Shown: positions 1 through 8,420 of the stretch, piece by piece
Numbering within the stretch: position 1 is the first letter of the stretch
How the letters are laid out: each line of letters starts with the position of its first letter
Assembly (NCBI GenBank): GCA_900546795.1
Contig: UREG01000019.1
Span: 1 to 29,749 of the forward strand
Direction of reading: 5' to 3'
Length of the DNA stretch: 29,749 bases
Source: an uncultured Veillonellaceae bacterium
Lineage (GTDB): Bacteria; Bacillota; Negativicutes; Veillonellales; Megasphaeraceae
The notes under the pieces: generated by a model
The model's database searches: none
Told to the model about the DNA's origin: nothing
The model's input: the letters and a program-made list of their open reading frames with translations, nothing else
Made by a program: the position numbers and the translations under genes

Positions 1-75
1 GAACGAACGAACGAACGAACGAACGAACGAACGAACGAACGAACGAACGAACGAACGAACGAACGAACGAACGAA
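1..75. repeat. GAAC tetranucleotide tandem repeat (18 full units plus GAA)
   Basis: Eighteen perfect GAAC units run from base 1 to 72, followed by GAA. The tract begins at the window edge, so its true length may be greater. It stops 27 bases before the ATG of the GGDEF gene and just upstream of that gene's purine-rich ribosome binding region (81-96). The frame in line with the ATG meets TAG at 76, so the repeat is not part of that coding sequence. Tracts of this kind are classic slipped-strand (phase-variable) sites when they sit in promoters or 5' ends; that role here is inference. Confidence 0.95.
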
Positions 76-102
76 TAGAAAGGAGTAGAAGGGAGGGCGG
101 TC

Positions 103-2064
103 ATGGAAAAACTGTTTAAAAAGCGGATGCGCGTTATTCTGCTTATGATGATGTCGGTCATGATGGTGGTAGTTTCCCTTTTTGTATATAAAGAAGAAAG
201 GAAAGTAGAGATCCGGGATATAGAGGAGATGCTGGAGCAGGTCAAGCTGTCCTATCAGTACAGCCAAACCACGGTGGAAGAAGCGAGGACCCAATTTAAA
301 AGAGATTATCTGAACCGGGCGTTTGCGATAGACTTTGTGCTGGCGCATACTTCTTGGCAGGATATACCGGCAGAGATGGAAAAACTGAAAACCCTGATGG
401 AAGTAGAGTCGATCCACGTGTTTGATGCAGAAGGCAACGCAGTGTATTCCACGCAGGGAGATTTTACCGGCGTTTCGCTCAAAGAGCATGATCAGACGAA
501 AAATTTCTGGCCTCTCCTGAATACCAAAAATCCCAACGCATTTGTCATCGATACGGACAGCGAATCTATCATGACGAATCAGAAGCGGGTCTATATTGGA
601 ATCAAATCCTCTCTGCCGCAGTATTCCATGGTGCAGATCGGGATTGAACATTCTGTGCTGGAGTCTTTTTTACAGATGTCTTCCATCGAGCATATTGTGG
701 AAAATACGCCTACGCTGGCAACGAAAGCCATCTTTGTGGTGGATGTGAAAACCGGAGACTTGCTGAGCATTACGCGCAATAACAATCAGCATCTCCAGCT
801 GGAAAATGCCGATACGCCGGAAAAAATCACGTCCGCCCTGCGGAGCTTGGAAGATGGCGGATTGATTCGGATTAACGACTCGTGGAAAGTGGCGAAAACA
901 AAGGTGGTTGATGATAAGATCATCGGCGCGTATATCGATGCGCCGCTCATGTTTGCAAAAATGATTTGGGACGTATTGTATCTGATGATCGGCGCAGGGC
1001 TGGTCATGGGCGCTGCGGTGATGATCTTTCGGGCGGATATCCGGAAATATGTGCTGGAAGATATCAATATGATCCAGAAGAATGTGAAGAAAATCATTTC
1101 CGGCGATATGGACGTAACCTTTCGGACGGAACATCAGACGGAGTTTCGGGAACTGATGGATCTGATGAATGCCTGGAATGACAACTATAAAAACAAGAGC
1201 AGCCGTCTGTCTCTGCTCTCGACGGCGATCAACAAAAATCTTGCCGTGTTTGAATGCCTGGGCATGATACAAAAGTGTTTCTATGCGGATAACATGCAGG
1301 AGGTTCTGGGGATTGACGATGAAGAATGGCAGATCGTATCCCGGACGCCGGAATCCTTTTATACCTATATTCATACCATGGTGCAGTGGGATAAAGAATA
1401 TGGGTATATCCGAACGAAAAACCGGTATTTGGAAATCTATTACTTTACCGAGAACAAGGACTTTTTCGGCATGGTCATCAATCGTACCTCCGATGTAGTC
1501 GAGCAGCTGCGGACAAAAGCAGAACTGCGGGACGCAACGGAACGGGCGGAAACGGACTTTTTGACAGGACTGAAAAACCGCTCCGGCTATGAACAGGATG
1601 TGATCGATCACCTGCAAAAGAGCCAGTCCGGTACGATGATCCTGATGGACATGGATAATTTCAAACAGGTAAACGATTACGCCGGCCATCCCGAAGGAGA
1701 TCGGGTGCTGAAGCGGGTAGCAGACTGCCTGGAGCGGAGTTTCCGCGGCAGCGATATATTGGCGCGGCTGGGCGGCGATGAATTTAGTGTCTTTATTAAA
1801 GAGGTGCTGCCGAAATCCGTTTTGGAAGCCAAGATGGAACGGCTTATGGAGGAATTGCGGCGCGAATTGGAGCCGTATCAAAAATACGGCCTGTCAGTCA
1901 GCGCCGGTGTAGTCGTCCAGCCCCTGATCCGGTCGTACGAACGGATTTATCAGTGTACGGATAAGATCCTGTACCGGGCAAAAGAAAAAGGGAAGGACTG
2001 CTATTTGCTCCACTATTGTCCGGGCGTATGCATTGAAAAAAATAGAAGAGAAGGCATGGCATAA
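103..2064 (+). CDS. Membrane-bound diguanylate cyclase (sensor domain, PAS-like region, GGDEF)
   Basis: Predicted to make cyclic di-GMP from GTP in response to an extracytoplasmic signal. There is a membrane segment at about residues 10-28, an exposed sensor region at about 30-285 (Cache-like by layout), a second membrane segment at about 287-309, a linker, a PAS-like region at about 375-470, and a C-terminal GGDEF domain. The active-site motif is a perfect GGDEF at 557-561. The allosteric inhibition site RxxD (RGSD, 548-551) lies exactly five residues before it, so both activity and product inhibition look intact. No EAL or HD-GYP domain is present. The start follows GGGAGG. The gene is monocistronic in this view, with a terminator right behind it. 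Expression could be modulated by the GAAC tract just upstream. Confidence 0.93.
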   Translation: MEKLFKKRMRVILLMMMSVMMVVVSLFVYKEERKVEIRDIEEMLEQVKLSYQYSQTTVEEARTQFKRDYLNRAFAIDFVLAHTSWQDIPAEMEKLKTLMEVESIHVFDAEGNAVYSTQGDFTGVSLKEHDQTKNFWPLLNTKNPNAFVIDTDSESIMTNQKRVYIGIKSSLPQYSMVQIGIEHSVLESFLQMSSIEHIVENTPTLATKAIFVVDVKTGDLLSITRNNNQHLQLENADTPEKITSALRSLEDGGLIRINDSWKVAKTKVVDDKIIGAYIDAPLMFAKMIWDVLYLMIGAGLVMGAAVMIFRADIRKYVLEDINMIQKNVKKIISGDMDVTFRTEHQTEFRELMDLMNAWNDNYKNKSSRLSLLSTAINKNLAVFECLGMIQKCFYADNMQEVLGIDDEEWQIVSRTPESFYTYIHTMVQWDKEYGYIRTKNRYLEIYYFTENKDFFGMVINRTSDVVEQLRTKAELRDATERAETDFLTGLKNRSGYEQDVIDHLQKSQSGTMILMDMDNFKQVNDYAGHPEGDRVLKRVADCLERSFRGSDILARLGGDEFSVFIKEVLPKSVLEAKMERLMEELRRELEPYQKYGLSVSAGVVVQPLIRSYERIYQCTDKILYRAKEKGKDCYLLHYCPGVCIEKNRREGMA

Positions 2065-2066
2065 AG

Positions 2067-2090
2067 AGGGACGCAGCGCGTTCCTTTTTT
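2067..2090 (+). terminator. Rho-independent terminator of the GGDEF gene
   Basis: Eight-base-pair stem AGGGACGC / GCGTTCCT (one G-U pair) with loop AGC and a run of six T (2085-2090), starting three bases after the stop codon. Confidence 0.85.
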
Positions 2091-2344
2091 GTGGAAATAG
2101 AGGAGCCGGGAGCTGGCGCCAGTTTAGGCAAAATGAACTGCGCAGGCGGAGGCTGGAAGGGGAAATGCCTCATGGAAAGGCCGGCAGTGCGGGCGAGCCG
2201 ATAGGGACGGCGGAAATCCTTTTGATTGCCGGGCGCTGGAGGACGGTGCGAAACGCAGTATGGGCGGAGCAAAAGCGAACGTAAGAAATGGAAAAAGGGC
2301 GTATGCCGGCGGCTGTTTTCCCGGCAAGTATGGATATATATTTA
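2091..2344. other. GC-rich intergenic region with no recognisable gene
   Basis: This is the main part of a 341-base gap between the GGDEF gene and the dehydrogenase. It is GC-rich and contains several short inverted repeats (for example TGCCGG near 2303 with CCGGCA near 2325). Open frames crossing it on both strands lack a ribosome binding site and resemble no protein family I know. It lies upstream of the dehydrogenase promoter, so it is not that gene's leader. No riboswitch or known ncRNA motif was recognised. Confidence 0.5.
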
Positions 2345-2373
2345 TTGACAAGCGAAACAATACCTTTTACAAT
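2345..2373 (+). promoter_or_regulatory. Sigma-70/SigA-type promoter for the 2-hydroxyacid dehydrogenase
   Basis: Consensus -35 TTGACA (2345-2350), 17-base spacer, -10 TACAAT (2368-2373). Transcription would start near 2380, giving a leader of about 26 bases before the ATG at 2406. Confidence 0.85.
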
Positions 2374-2405
2374 CAAGAGGAATATGAACAGAGGAGAGTG
2401 TCGTT

Positions 2406-3353
2406 ATGAATATCGTATTACTGGAATCTCTGGGGATATCCGATGAACGGCTGCAGGCTTACGGCGATGCGCTGCGCGCTGCGGGCCATGTGTTTACCGC
2501 GTATGAAAAAAATACGGACCCGAAGGTGCAGATCGAACGGGCCAAAGATGCGGACGTCATCATGATCGCCAACATGCCGCTGTCCGGCGAAGTGATCCGG
2601 GCGTGCAGACAGCTGAAATATATCGACGTCGCGTTTACCGGCGTAGATCATGTGGATCTGGCGGCTGCGAAGGAAATGGGCGTGAAAGTAAGCAACGCGG
2701 CGGGATATTCGACGCAGGCAGTAGCGGAATTGGCGCTGACGCTGATGATTTCCCTGCTCCGCAATGTGCCGCAGGTAGAAGCGCGGTGCCGGCAGGGCGC
2801 GACAAAAGACGGGCTGGTAGGCTGTGAACTGCATGGAAAGACGGTAGGGATCATCGGCGCCGGCGCAATCGGCATGAAAACGGCGGAACTGTGCCGGGCA
2901 TTTGGCTGCACCGTATTGGGAAATAAACGGCATGTGACAGGGGAAGAACCGGACTGGATTACGTTCCTGCCTTTGGAAGAAGTGCTGGCAAAAGCAGATA
3001 TCGTATCGCTTCACTGCCCGCTGAACGACAGTACGAAACATTTGATTAACGCAGAGCGGATCGCCCTGATGAAAGACGGCGCGTACCTGATCAATACGGC
3101 GCGCGGGCCGGTCATCGATTCGGAAGCGGTGGCGGCGGCTTTAAACAGCGGCAAGCTGGCCGGCGCAGGCATCGACGTGTTTGAAATGGAACCGCCGGTA
3201 CCGGCAGATCACCCGCTGCTGCACAGCAAAAATACGATAGTGACGCCTCACGTTGCCTTTGCGACGGCGGAAGCGATGGTGCTTCGCGCCGGAATCGTCT
3301 TTGACAACATAGACACCTGGCTGGCAGGAAACCAGCAGAATGTGATTTTATAA
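2406..3353 (+). CDS. D-isomer-specific 2-hydroxyacid dehydrogenase (NAD-dependent)
   Basis: Cytoplasmic oxidoreductase interconverting a 2-oxo acid and the D-2-hydroxy acid with NAD(P)H. The 315 residues are typical for the family. The Rossmann glycine motif GAGAIG is at 151-156. The catalytic triad is in place: Arg233 in the NTARG segment, the acidic residue in the DVFEMEPP segment (257-264) and His282 in TPHVAF. The start at 2406 follows GAGGAG with normal spacing and a strong promoter at 2345-2373. A terminator follows the stop, so it is transcribed alone. The sequence fits the broad glycerate/hydroxypyruvate/phosphoglycerate dehydrogenase group. It lacks the ACT regulatory domain of long SerA proteins, so the substrate cannot be named. 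Confidence 0.92.
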   Translation: MNIVLLESLGISDERLQAYGDALRAAGHVFTAYEKNTDPKVQIERAKDADVIMIANMPLSGEVIRACRQLKYIDVAFTGVDHVDLAAAKEMGVKVSNAAGYSTQAVAELALTLMISLLRNVPQVEARCRQGATKDGLVGCELHGKTVGIIGAGAIGMKTAELCRAFGCTVLGNKRHVTGEEPDWITFLPLEEVLAKADIVSLHCPLNDSTKHLINAERIALMKDGAYLINTARGPVIDSEAVAAALNSGKLAGAGIDVFEMEPPVPADHPLLHSKNTIVTPHVAFATAEAMVLRAGIVFDNIDTWLAGNQQNVIL

Positions 3354-3368
3354 GAAAGTGAACTACCG

Positions 3369-3405
3369 ACGTACCGGCGATCCTGTATTGCCGGTATGTT
3401 TTTTT
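3369..3405 (+). terminator. Rho-independent terminator after the dehydrogenase
   Basis: Ten-pair stem (3369-3378 with 3390-3399, one G-U) around an 11-base loop, followed by a T run to 3405. The core pairing is ACCGGC with GCCGGT. Confidence 0.85.
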
Positions 3406-3424
3406 ATGGGAGACATACTAAGAG

Positions 3425-4177
3425 ATGATATTGTATCTGCAAAAGTGTATCACGGCGTTTTTATTGCCGCCGGGGATTTTTATTTTCATGACTGCCGTAT
3501 TAACGGTATATTTTTATAAGAATAAAGCAAAAGGGCGGCATGCGATGGCGGTCATGCTCGTGTTAGGCTATCTGTTTTCAACGCCGGCGATGGGGGCGCT
3601 GTTTCTGCACCCGCTGGAATTTTTTTACGATCAGCCGCGGACGATTCGGGGCGATGTGATCATCGTGCTGGGCGGCGGCGTTTTCAGCGATATATCCGAC
3701 GTAGACGGCATGGGACAGCTGAGCAGCGCGGCGGCAGGGCGCATCCTTACGGCGGCCAGAATCCAGAAGCGGACAGGTCTGCCCATTATTTTATCCGGCG
3801 GCCGGGTGGAAAACGATCTGCCGGCGGAAGCGGAAACGGGAAAACGGGTGCTGATGAGCCTGGGCGTGCCGAAAGACAAGATCATCGTGGAGCCGGAAAG
3901 CCGCAACACGGTAGAAAACGCCCGGTACTCCGCCGTGCTGTGCCGTCAGAATGGATATACCCGCCCGATTCTGGTTACGTCGGCGTTTCATATGCTGCGG
4001 AGCGTACTGTGTTTTGAGCGGGAAGGGCTGAACGTGCTGGCCTATCCGGCTGATTACTGGCAGAGCAAGGAAGTGAGCACGTCCGTCCTCTCCTTTTTGC
4101 CCGGCTCGTATGAAAATCTGCGGACAGCCATACGGGAATATCTGGGAATCATAGCGTTATATTTTAAATTTCAATAA
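3425..4177 (+). CDS. YdcF/SanA-family (DUF218) membrane protein
   Basis: A 250-residue protein with N-terminal hydrophobic segments at about residues 10-30 and 40-58, then the DUF218 domain. Recognisable family landmarks are GDVIIVLGGG (about 76-85), PIILSGG, the ESRNTVENARY stretch and the VTSAFHMLRS segment. YdcF/SanA/ElyC proteins are tied to envelope biogenesis, such as peptidoglycan or lipid-carrier balance and vancomycin exclusion, but their chemistry is poorly defined. The ATG at 3425 is preceded by GGGAGA about 11 bases upstream. It lies between the dehydrogenase terminator and the promoter of the MFS gene, so it may be its own short transcript. Confidence 0.85.
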   Translation: MILYLQKCITAFLLPPGIFIFMTAVLTVYFYKNKAKGRHAMAVMLVLGYLFSTPAMGALFLHPLEFFYDQPRTIRGDVIIVLGGGVFSDISDVDGMGQLSSAAAGRILTAARIQKRTGLPIILSGGRVENDLPAEAETGKRVLMSLGVPKDKIIVEPESRNTVENARYSAVLCRQNGYTRPILVTSAFHMLRSVLCFEREGLNVLAYPADYWQSKEVSTSVLSFLPGSYENLRTAIREYLGIIALYFKFQ

Positions 4178-4188
4178 AAAAATGTCAT

Positions 4189-4218
4189 TTGACGAAAGAC
4201 AAAATCGTTTCATATGAT
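4189..4218 (+). promoter_or_regulatory. Putative promoter of the MFS transporter gene
   Basis: -35 TTGACG (4189-4194), 18-base spacer, -10 TATGAT (4213-4218), 49 bases before the ATG at 4267. Confidence 0.6.
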
Positions 4219-4266
4219 ATACTTAATATCTAAAGAAAATATAAAGCAGTAGGAAGGTGAAGCAAG

Positions 4267-5448
4267 ATGGCGAAACGGAACTTGTGGGTGCTGACGATCG
4301 TCATGTTTATGCTGGCCTCTTGTTATACGATGCTGGTGCCTTTTCTGCCGGTCTATCTGCTGGAATTGGGCGTAGCCAAAAGCGATGTGCCCATATGGTC
4401 CGGCGTAGTGTTTTCCATCACGTTTTTTGTAGCCGGCATCATGGCTCCTATTTGGGGAAAGATGGCGGATACGAGCGGCAAGAAGCGAATGGCAGTGCGG
4501 GCGGCGTTTGCCATCGGCCTGTCGTATTTTCTCGGCGGACTGGTTACCGGCCCGTGGGAATTGCTGGGCATGCGTATCGTACAGGGCGTGGCCAACGGCT
4601 ATATGCCTGCGGCGATGGCCATTGTTTCCGCCGGAGCGGATAAGAATAAATTGGGAGAATCGCTGGGAATTTTTCAGGCCGGACAGATTCTGGGCGGTAT
4701 TGCCGGCCCGTTGATGGGCGGTCTGATGGCGGACTGGATCGGCATGAGGAACTCCTTCTTTTTAGGCGCAGCCGTACTGTGGGTGGCAGGGACGGCGGTC
4801 ATTTTGCTGGTAAAAGAGCCGGAAGGCATGCTGGCAAAACGCAAACAGACGAGCATCGTTTCCGACTTGAAAGAGTCGATGCATAATCCTATGCTCATGG
4901 AACTGCTGAGTTTTAATTTCTGTCTGCAGGCCGTGATCCTCATGCTCCAGCCGATTCTGGCGCTGTATATCGGGCAGATGCAGGGCTCGATGGACGGGGT
5001 TATCGTCGTGTCCGGCATCATTTTGAGCTGCGGCGGTCTGGCCGGCGCGGTCATGACGCCGCTGTGGGGCAAGTTTGGCCAGAACAACGGATATTTTCTG
5101 GCAATGGCCATTGCGTTTTCCGGCGCGGGGATCGCTCTTTTTCTGCAGGCCTTTCCCGATACGGTTTGGCTCTTTGGCCTGCTGCAGATGGCGGTTGGTA
5201 CGTTTATTGTCGGCGCCAACCCTGCGATCAATGCGTCGCTGGTGCAGTGCACGGCGGCGGAATTCCGCGGCCGGGCGTTCGGCATGGCGACGACGGCGCA
5301 GCAGTTCGGCGGCATGTTCGGCCCGCTGCTGGCAAGTTTGGTAGCGACCTGGCTGGGCATGGAATATATTTTCATGCTTGCCGGCACGGTGTTATTTTTG
5401 GTTGGTTTTCGGATCTATACGGCGCACGTGCGCCGCGGCGACCGGTAA
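4267..5448 (+). CDS. Major facilitator superfamily transporter, MdtG-like drug exporter
   Basis: A 393-residue, strongly hydrophobic protein with about twelve membrane segments, the usual size for 12-TM drug:proton antiporters. The first half resembles MdtG/YceE-type exporters: the WSGVVFSITFF segment (about 44-54), the loop 2-3 signature GKMADTSGKKRM (about 65-76), and LGMRIVQGVANGYMPAAMAI around TM4. Together these indicate proton-driven efflux of small hydrophobic compounds, or possibly sugar export. The start follows an AGGAAGGTGA ribosome binding site. It has its own promoter upstream and no terminator before the next gene, so some readthrough into the AbrB-family gene is possible. The substrate cannot be read from the sequence. 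Confidence 0.88.
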   Translation: MAKRNLWVLTIVMFMLASCYTMLVPFLPVYLLELGVAKSDVPIWSGVVFSITFFVAGIMAPIWGKMADTSGKKRMAVRAAFAIGLSYFLGGLVTGPWELLGMRIVQGVANGYMPAAMAIVSAGADKNKLGESLGIFQAGQILGGIAGPLMGGLMADWIGMRNSFFLGAAVLWVAGTAVILLVKEPEGMLAKRKQTSIVSDLKESMHNPMLMELLSFNFCLQAVILMLQPILALYIGQMQGSMDGVIVVSGIILSCGGLAGAVMTPLWGKFGQNNGYFLAMAIAFSGAGIALFLQAFPDTVWLFGLLQMAVGTFIVGANPAINASLVQCTAAEFRGRAFGMATTAQQFGGMFGPLLASLVATWLGMEYIFMLAGTVLFLVGFRIYTAHVRRGDR

Positions 5449-5549
5449 TATAAACGAATTCGCTGTGTATAGATAATATATCTCTAATAGCCATACCTGG
5501 CAGAATCCGATACACTAATAAGTATATCAATGCGAAACGAGGAGCCACT

Positions 5550-6626
5550 ATGAAAATCAATTACCCTAGGATGTGGAAGGATACGGGCAAGACGCTGATT
5601 CTGAGCCTGATCGGCGGAGCGCTGCTCTCGCTTCTGCCGGGAGTGCCTATGCCATGGCTGTTGGGGCCGGTCTGTATTATTTCGCTCTACACCTATGTGA
5701 CAGGCGTATATTTTTACTGGCCGCCAATGGTGCGGAACGCGGCGCTGATCGCCGTAGGGTACAGCATGGGACGGCCGTTCACCCTGGAAGCGGGCGAAGC
5801 CATTGCCAGCCAGGGGTGGTTCATGGCAGGGGCGACTTGCGTGACCATATTGACCGGGATTGCTGTCGGCGTATATACGCATCGGAAAACGGGCATCAGC
5901 CTGCTCAGCTGCCTGATGGGCTGCACGCCCGGCGGCCTGACCCAGATGGTGCTGATTGCCGACGAATTGGAAGGCGTGGATACGACGGCGGTTACGCTCA
6001 TGCAGACGGTGCGGCTGATGTGCGTGATCTTTACGGTGCCGTTCCTGGCGTATCATCTGGCCGATGAAGCGGCGGCTGCAGGGAACGCGGCGCTGACCAT
6101 TACCGCCGACCTGTCCTGGTGGGTATTGATACCTATTGCGGTGCTGGGCGGGATCATCGGCAAAAAGATCCATATGCCCACGCCGTGGATGCTCGGGCCC
6201 TTTGTTTCTACGGCGATATATGTATTGGCCAGCGGCGGCACTGCGCCGGCGATTCCCAATCATATTTTCGATATTGCCCGCCTGTCGCTGGGCGCGTATA
6301 TCGGCTGCCGCATCGATCTTCGCAAAGTAAAAACATATAAAGGGCTGGGGCCCTGTCTGCTCGGCGGGGGCGCGGCGGTGCTGGCCGTATCGCTTCTTGC
6401 CGGATTTATTATTGCGGAAGCCCATGGGGAAGATTGGGTTACCGCGTTTTTAGGCACTGCGCCGGGCGGCCTTTCGGAAATGGCGATCTTGGCGCTGGGT
6501 ATGGGCGCGGACGTATTGGCCGTTACGGCCTATCAGCTGACCCGGCTGCTGGGGATCATGCTGGGCCTGCCGCCTCTTTTTAAATACGTGGACAAGAAAT
6601 ATCAAAAACAGCTGGCAAACGGATAA
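5550..6626 (+). CDS. AbrB-family integral membrane protein (putative transporter)
   Basis: A 358-residue hydrophobic protein of the Pfam AbrB family, often labelled ammonia monooxygenase-like and unrelated to the Bacillus AbrB regulator. It shows the internal duplication of the family: PMPWLLGP (about 32-39) recurs as TPWMLGPF (about 211-218), and CTPGGLTQM (about 127-135) recurs as TAPGGLSEMA (about 302-311). About ten membrane segments are expected. Homologues are suspected of regulator or solute transport roles and none is firmly assigned. The start is preceded by GAGGAG. It follows the MFS gene by 101 bases and ends in a strong terminator. Confidence 0.85.
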   Translation: MKINYPRMWKDTGKTLILSLIGGALLSLLPGVPMPWLLGPVCIISLYTYVTGVYFYWPPMVRNAALIAVGYSMGRPFTLEAGEAIASQGWFMAGATCVTILTGIAVGVYTHRKTGISLLSCLMGCTPGGLTQMVLIADELEGVDTTAVTLMQTVRLMCVIFTVPFLAYHLADEAAAAGNAALTITADLSWWVLIPIAVLGGIIGKKIHMPTPWMLGPFVSTAIYVLASGGTAPAIPNHIFDIARLSLGAYIGCRIDLRKVKTYKGLGPCLLGGGAAVLAVSLLAGFIIAEAHGEDWVTAFLGTAPGGLSEMAILALGMGADVLAVTAYQLTRLLGIMLGLPPLFKYVDKKYQKQLANG

Positions 6627-6629
6627 GGC

Positions 6630-6657
6630 AGCGGCTCTCGCAGAGGGCCGCTTTTTT
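6630..6657 (+). terminator. Rho-independent terminator after the AbrB-family gene
   Basis: Nine-pair GC-rich stem (6630-6638 with 6644-6652) and five-base loop, followed by six T (6652-6657). Confidence 0.9.
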
Positions 6658-6672
6658 ATAGGGGGAATAGCA

Positions 6673-7920
6673 ATGAAGGCAAAGGAATGGATAGTACAAT
6701 ATGAAGAAGAACTGGTGCGCCTGCGCCGGCATTTTCACGAACGGCCGGAACTATCGCTGCAGGAAACGGAAACGATGCGCACCATCGAGGACTTGCTGAC
6801 AAACTGGCAGATCGAAACGCACCGGGTTGAGCCGGGCGGCATACTGGGCGTACTCGACAGCGGCCGGCCGGGACATACTGTGCTGCTGCGGGCTGATATG
6901 GACGCGCTGCCCATTGAAGAAAATCCTTCCAATGGGAAACAGCCGAAAGTGTCTGTATCCGCCGTGCCCGGCGTTTCGCATGCCTGCGGCCATGACGGAC
7001 ATATGGCGATGCTTCTTACGATTGCCCACATCCTGGCGGATTGCCGGGCGGAATGGGACGGCCGGGTTATTTTTCTCTTTGAACAGGCAGAAGAAGCGGC
7101 CAGCCCCAGTCTGAAAAATCTTCTGGCCTATATTCGGGAACAGGGATGGCATATCGACGCCTGCGGCGGCACCCATGTGCGCTGGGATTTGGAAGCGGGA
7201 AAAATCGGAATCGTTCCCGGCGGCGCAATGGCCGGCATGTACGGGTTTACCATCGAGATTGCCGGGAAAGGCGGACATGGCTCGCGGCCGGATTTGGCGC
7301 ACAGCCCTATCGAATGCTTTGCCGACGCGGCCAGTCGGCTGGCCGGCCTGCGCCTGTCGTTTCTCGATCCGCAGGAATGCCTGTCCTATTCGCTGGGCAG
7401 CGTGCACAGCGGAGAAAAATCCAATATCATCCCGGAAACGCTGACCTTTTCCGGAACGGCGCGGTATTTTGATACGGAACGGGTGGGAAAACCCTTTGCC
7501 CGCCGCCTGGCGGCGCTGATGGACGCGGCCTGCGCCTGTCACGGCTGTACTTGGAAGACAGTGCGCTGCAGCTATTTGTGGGAAGTACGAAACGACCCTG
7601 CGTGCGCCGCGCTGATGAAAGAAGCCGTGGAGAACACGCTGGGAAGCCGCGCGGTCTGCCGGCCGCAGCCGTGGATGGGCTCGGAGACGATGGCGGCGAT
7701 CCTGGCGCTGTATCCGGGGGTATATATCTTTACCGGCATTGCCAATGCGTCGCTGGGAAGCGGGGCCAATCACCATACGCCGGAATTTGATATCGATGAA
7801 AAAGGACTTCTGGCAGGAGCGGCGGCTCTTTTAGCCTATACGCTTCATATCCTCAAAGAAAAACCGGAGATTCCGTTCGTTCCCAAAGCGTGGGAAGCGG
7901 TATTTCCCCAAGAAATATAA
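6673..7920 (+). CDS. M20-family amidohydrolase / metallopeptidase
   Basis: Cytoplasmic metal-dependent hydrolase of the M20D group (N-acyl amino acid or aminobenzoyl-glutamate type). The 415 residues match the family. The N-terminal segment LRRHFHERPELS (about 17-28) is typical. Metal-site motifs are RADMDALP (73-80), HACGHDGH (103-110), FEQAEE (about 137-142) and a C-terminal HHTPEFD. The dimerisation domain contains KGGHGSRPD. The start at 6673 follows GGGGGAA. It faces ompH convergently, and its stop abuts the ompH terminator hairpin. Members release amino acids from N-acetyl, N-carbamoyl or hippuryl conjugates; the exact substrate is unresolved. Confidence 0.9.
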   Translation: MKAKEWIVQYEEELVRLRRHFHERPELSLQETETMRTIEDLLTNWQIETHRVEPGGILGVLDSGRPGHTVLLRADMDALPIEENPSNGKQPKVSVSAVPGVSHACGHDGHMAMLLTIAHILADCRAEWDGRVIFLFEQAEEAASPSLKNLLAYIREQGWHIDACGGTHVRWDLEAGKIGIVPGGAMAGMYGFTIEIAGKGGHGSRPDLAHSPIECFADAASRLAGLRLSFLDPQECLSYSLGSVHSGEKSNIIPETLTFSGTARYFDTERVGKPFARRLAALMDAACACHGCTWKTVRCSYLWEVRNDPACAALMKEAVENTLGSRAVCRPQPWMGSETMAAILALYPGVYIFTGIANASLGSGANHHTPEFDIDEKGLLAGAAALLAYTLHILKEKPEIPFVPKAWEAVFPQEI

Positions 7921-7957
7921 AAACAGCGCCCGACAGATCTCTCTGCCGGGCGCTGTC
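7916..7957 (-). terminator. Rho-independent terminator of ompH
   Basis: Perfect ten-base-pair stem ACAGCGCCCG / CGGGCGCTGT (7923-7932 with 7947-7956). The T run is on the minus strand (plus-strand A run at about 7919-7923), so it terminates transcription from ompH; it overlaps the stop codon of the M20 gene. Confidence 0.85.
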
Positions 7958-7968
7958 TGCGTCAGGTC

Positions 7969-8388
7969 TTATTTCAATTTTTGTACGACGTCGCTCGTTA
8001 CGTCTACGCCTTTATCGCCGGCAAAGACGCTGCCCTGGGCTACAATATAGTCCAGGCCTTTTTCTTTGCGCACTTCTTCTATTTTGGCGCGAATGTCCTT
8101 CATGATCGGTTCGAGCAGTTTCTGCTGCTCTGCCGCGAGCTGGCCGTCTATTTTTTTAGCCAGGTCGATTTTTTCCTGATCGGTCGCAAGAGAAGCAGAC
8201 TGCGCGGCAAAATCTTTTCGAGACGCTTCCAGACTGCTCTGGAATTTGGCAGCGGCTGCTTTTGTATCTTTATGGCTCTGCATGAGAACCCCGAAATTTA
8301 CATATCCAAGCCCGGCGGCAGAAGCCGATGCAAATGCGCTGCATGCCATCATGGCAGCCAACGACAAGGTGATCCAACGTTTGTTCAC
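7969..8388 (-). CDS. OmpH/Skp-family periplasmic chaperone
   Basis: A 139-residue exported protein: Sec signal peptide (charged MNKR start, hydrophobic core, cleavage after about residue 24 in ASASA), then a helical region rich in K, E, Q and A, as expected for the coiled-coil tentacles of Skp. The GYVNFGVLMQSH start of the mature part and the C-terminal LDYIVAQGSVFAG match the family (typically YVD...VL and YVLD...VLY in proteobacteria). Skp holds unfolded outer-membrane proteins on the way to the BAM complex, so this supports a diderm cell. It starts with GTG, chosen because GGAGG lies eight bases upstream. It has its own consensus promoter and terminator, so it is a single-gene transcript. 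Confidence 0.9.
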   Translation of the reverse strand: MNKRWITLSLAAMMACSAFASASAAGLGYVNFGVLMQSHKDTKAAAAKFQSSLEASRKDFAAQSASLATDQEKIDLAKKIDGQLAAEQQKLLEPIMKDIRAKIEEVRKEKGLDYIVAQGSVFAGDKGVDVTSDVVQKLK

Positions 8389-8420
8389 AATAAAAACCTC
8401 CTTACAATCCAGATATGTTT

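Noticed and set aside
1..102. GAAC tract as coding sequence in frame with the GGDEF protein
   Set aside because: The frame shared with the ATG at 103 meets TAG at 76-78, and the other two frames also stop (86 and 117) without joining the gene.
670..1881. Long minus-strand open frame (403 codons) opposite the GGDEF gene
   Set aside because: It lies fully under a plus-strand gene with perfect motifs, has no ribosome binding site, and its histidine- and arginine-rich translation is typical of an antisense shadow.
2033..2284. Plus-strand open frame across the gap after the GGDEF gene
   Set aside because: It starts inside the GGDEF gene, runs through its terminator hairpin, and its arginine- and glycine-rich product has no family look.
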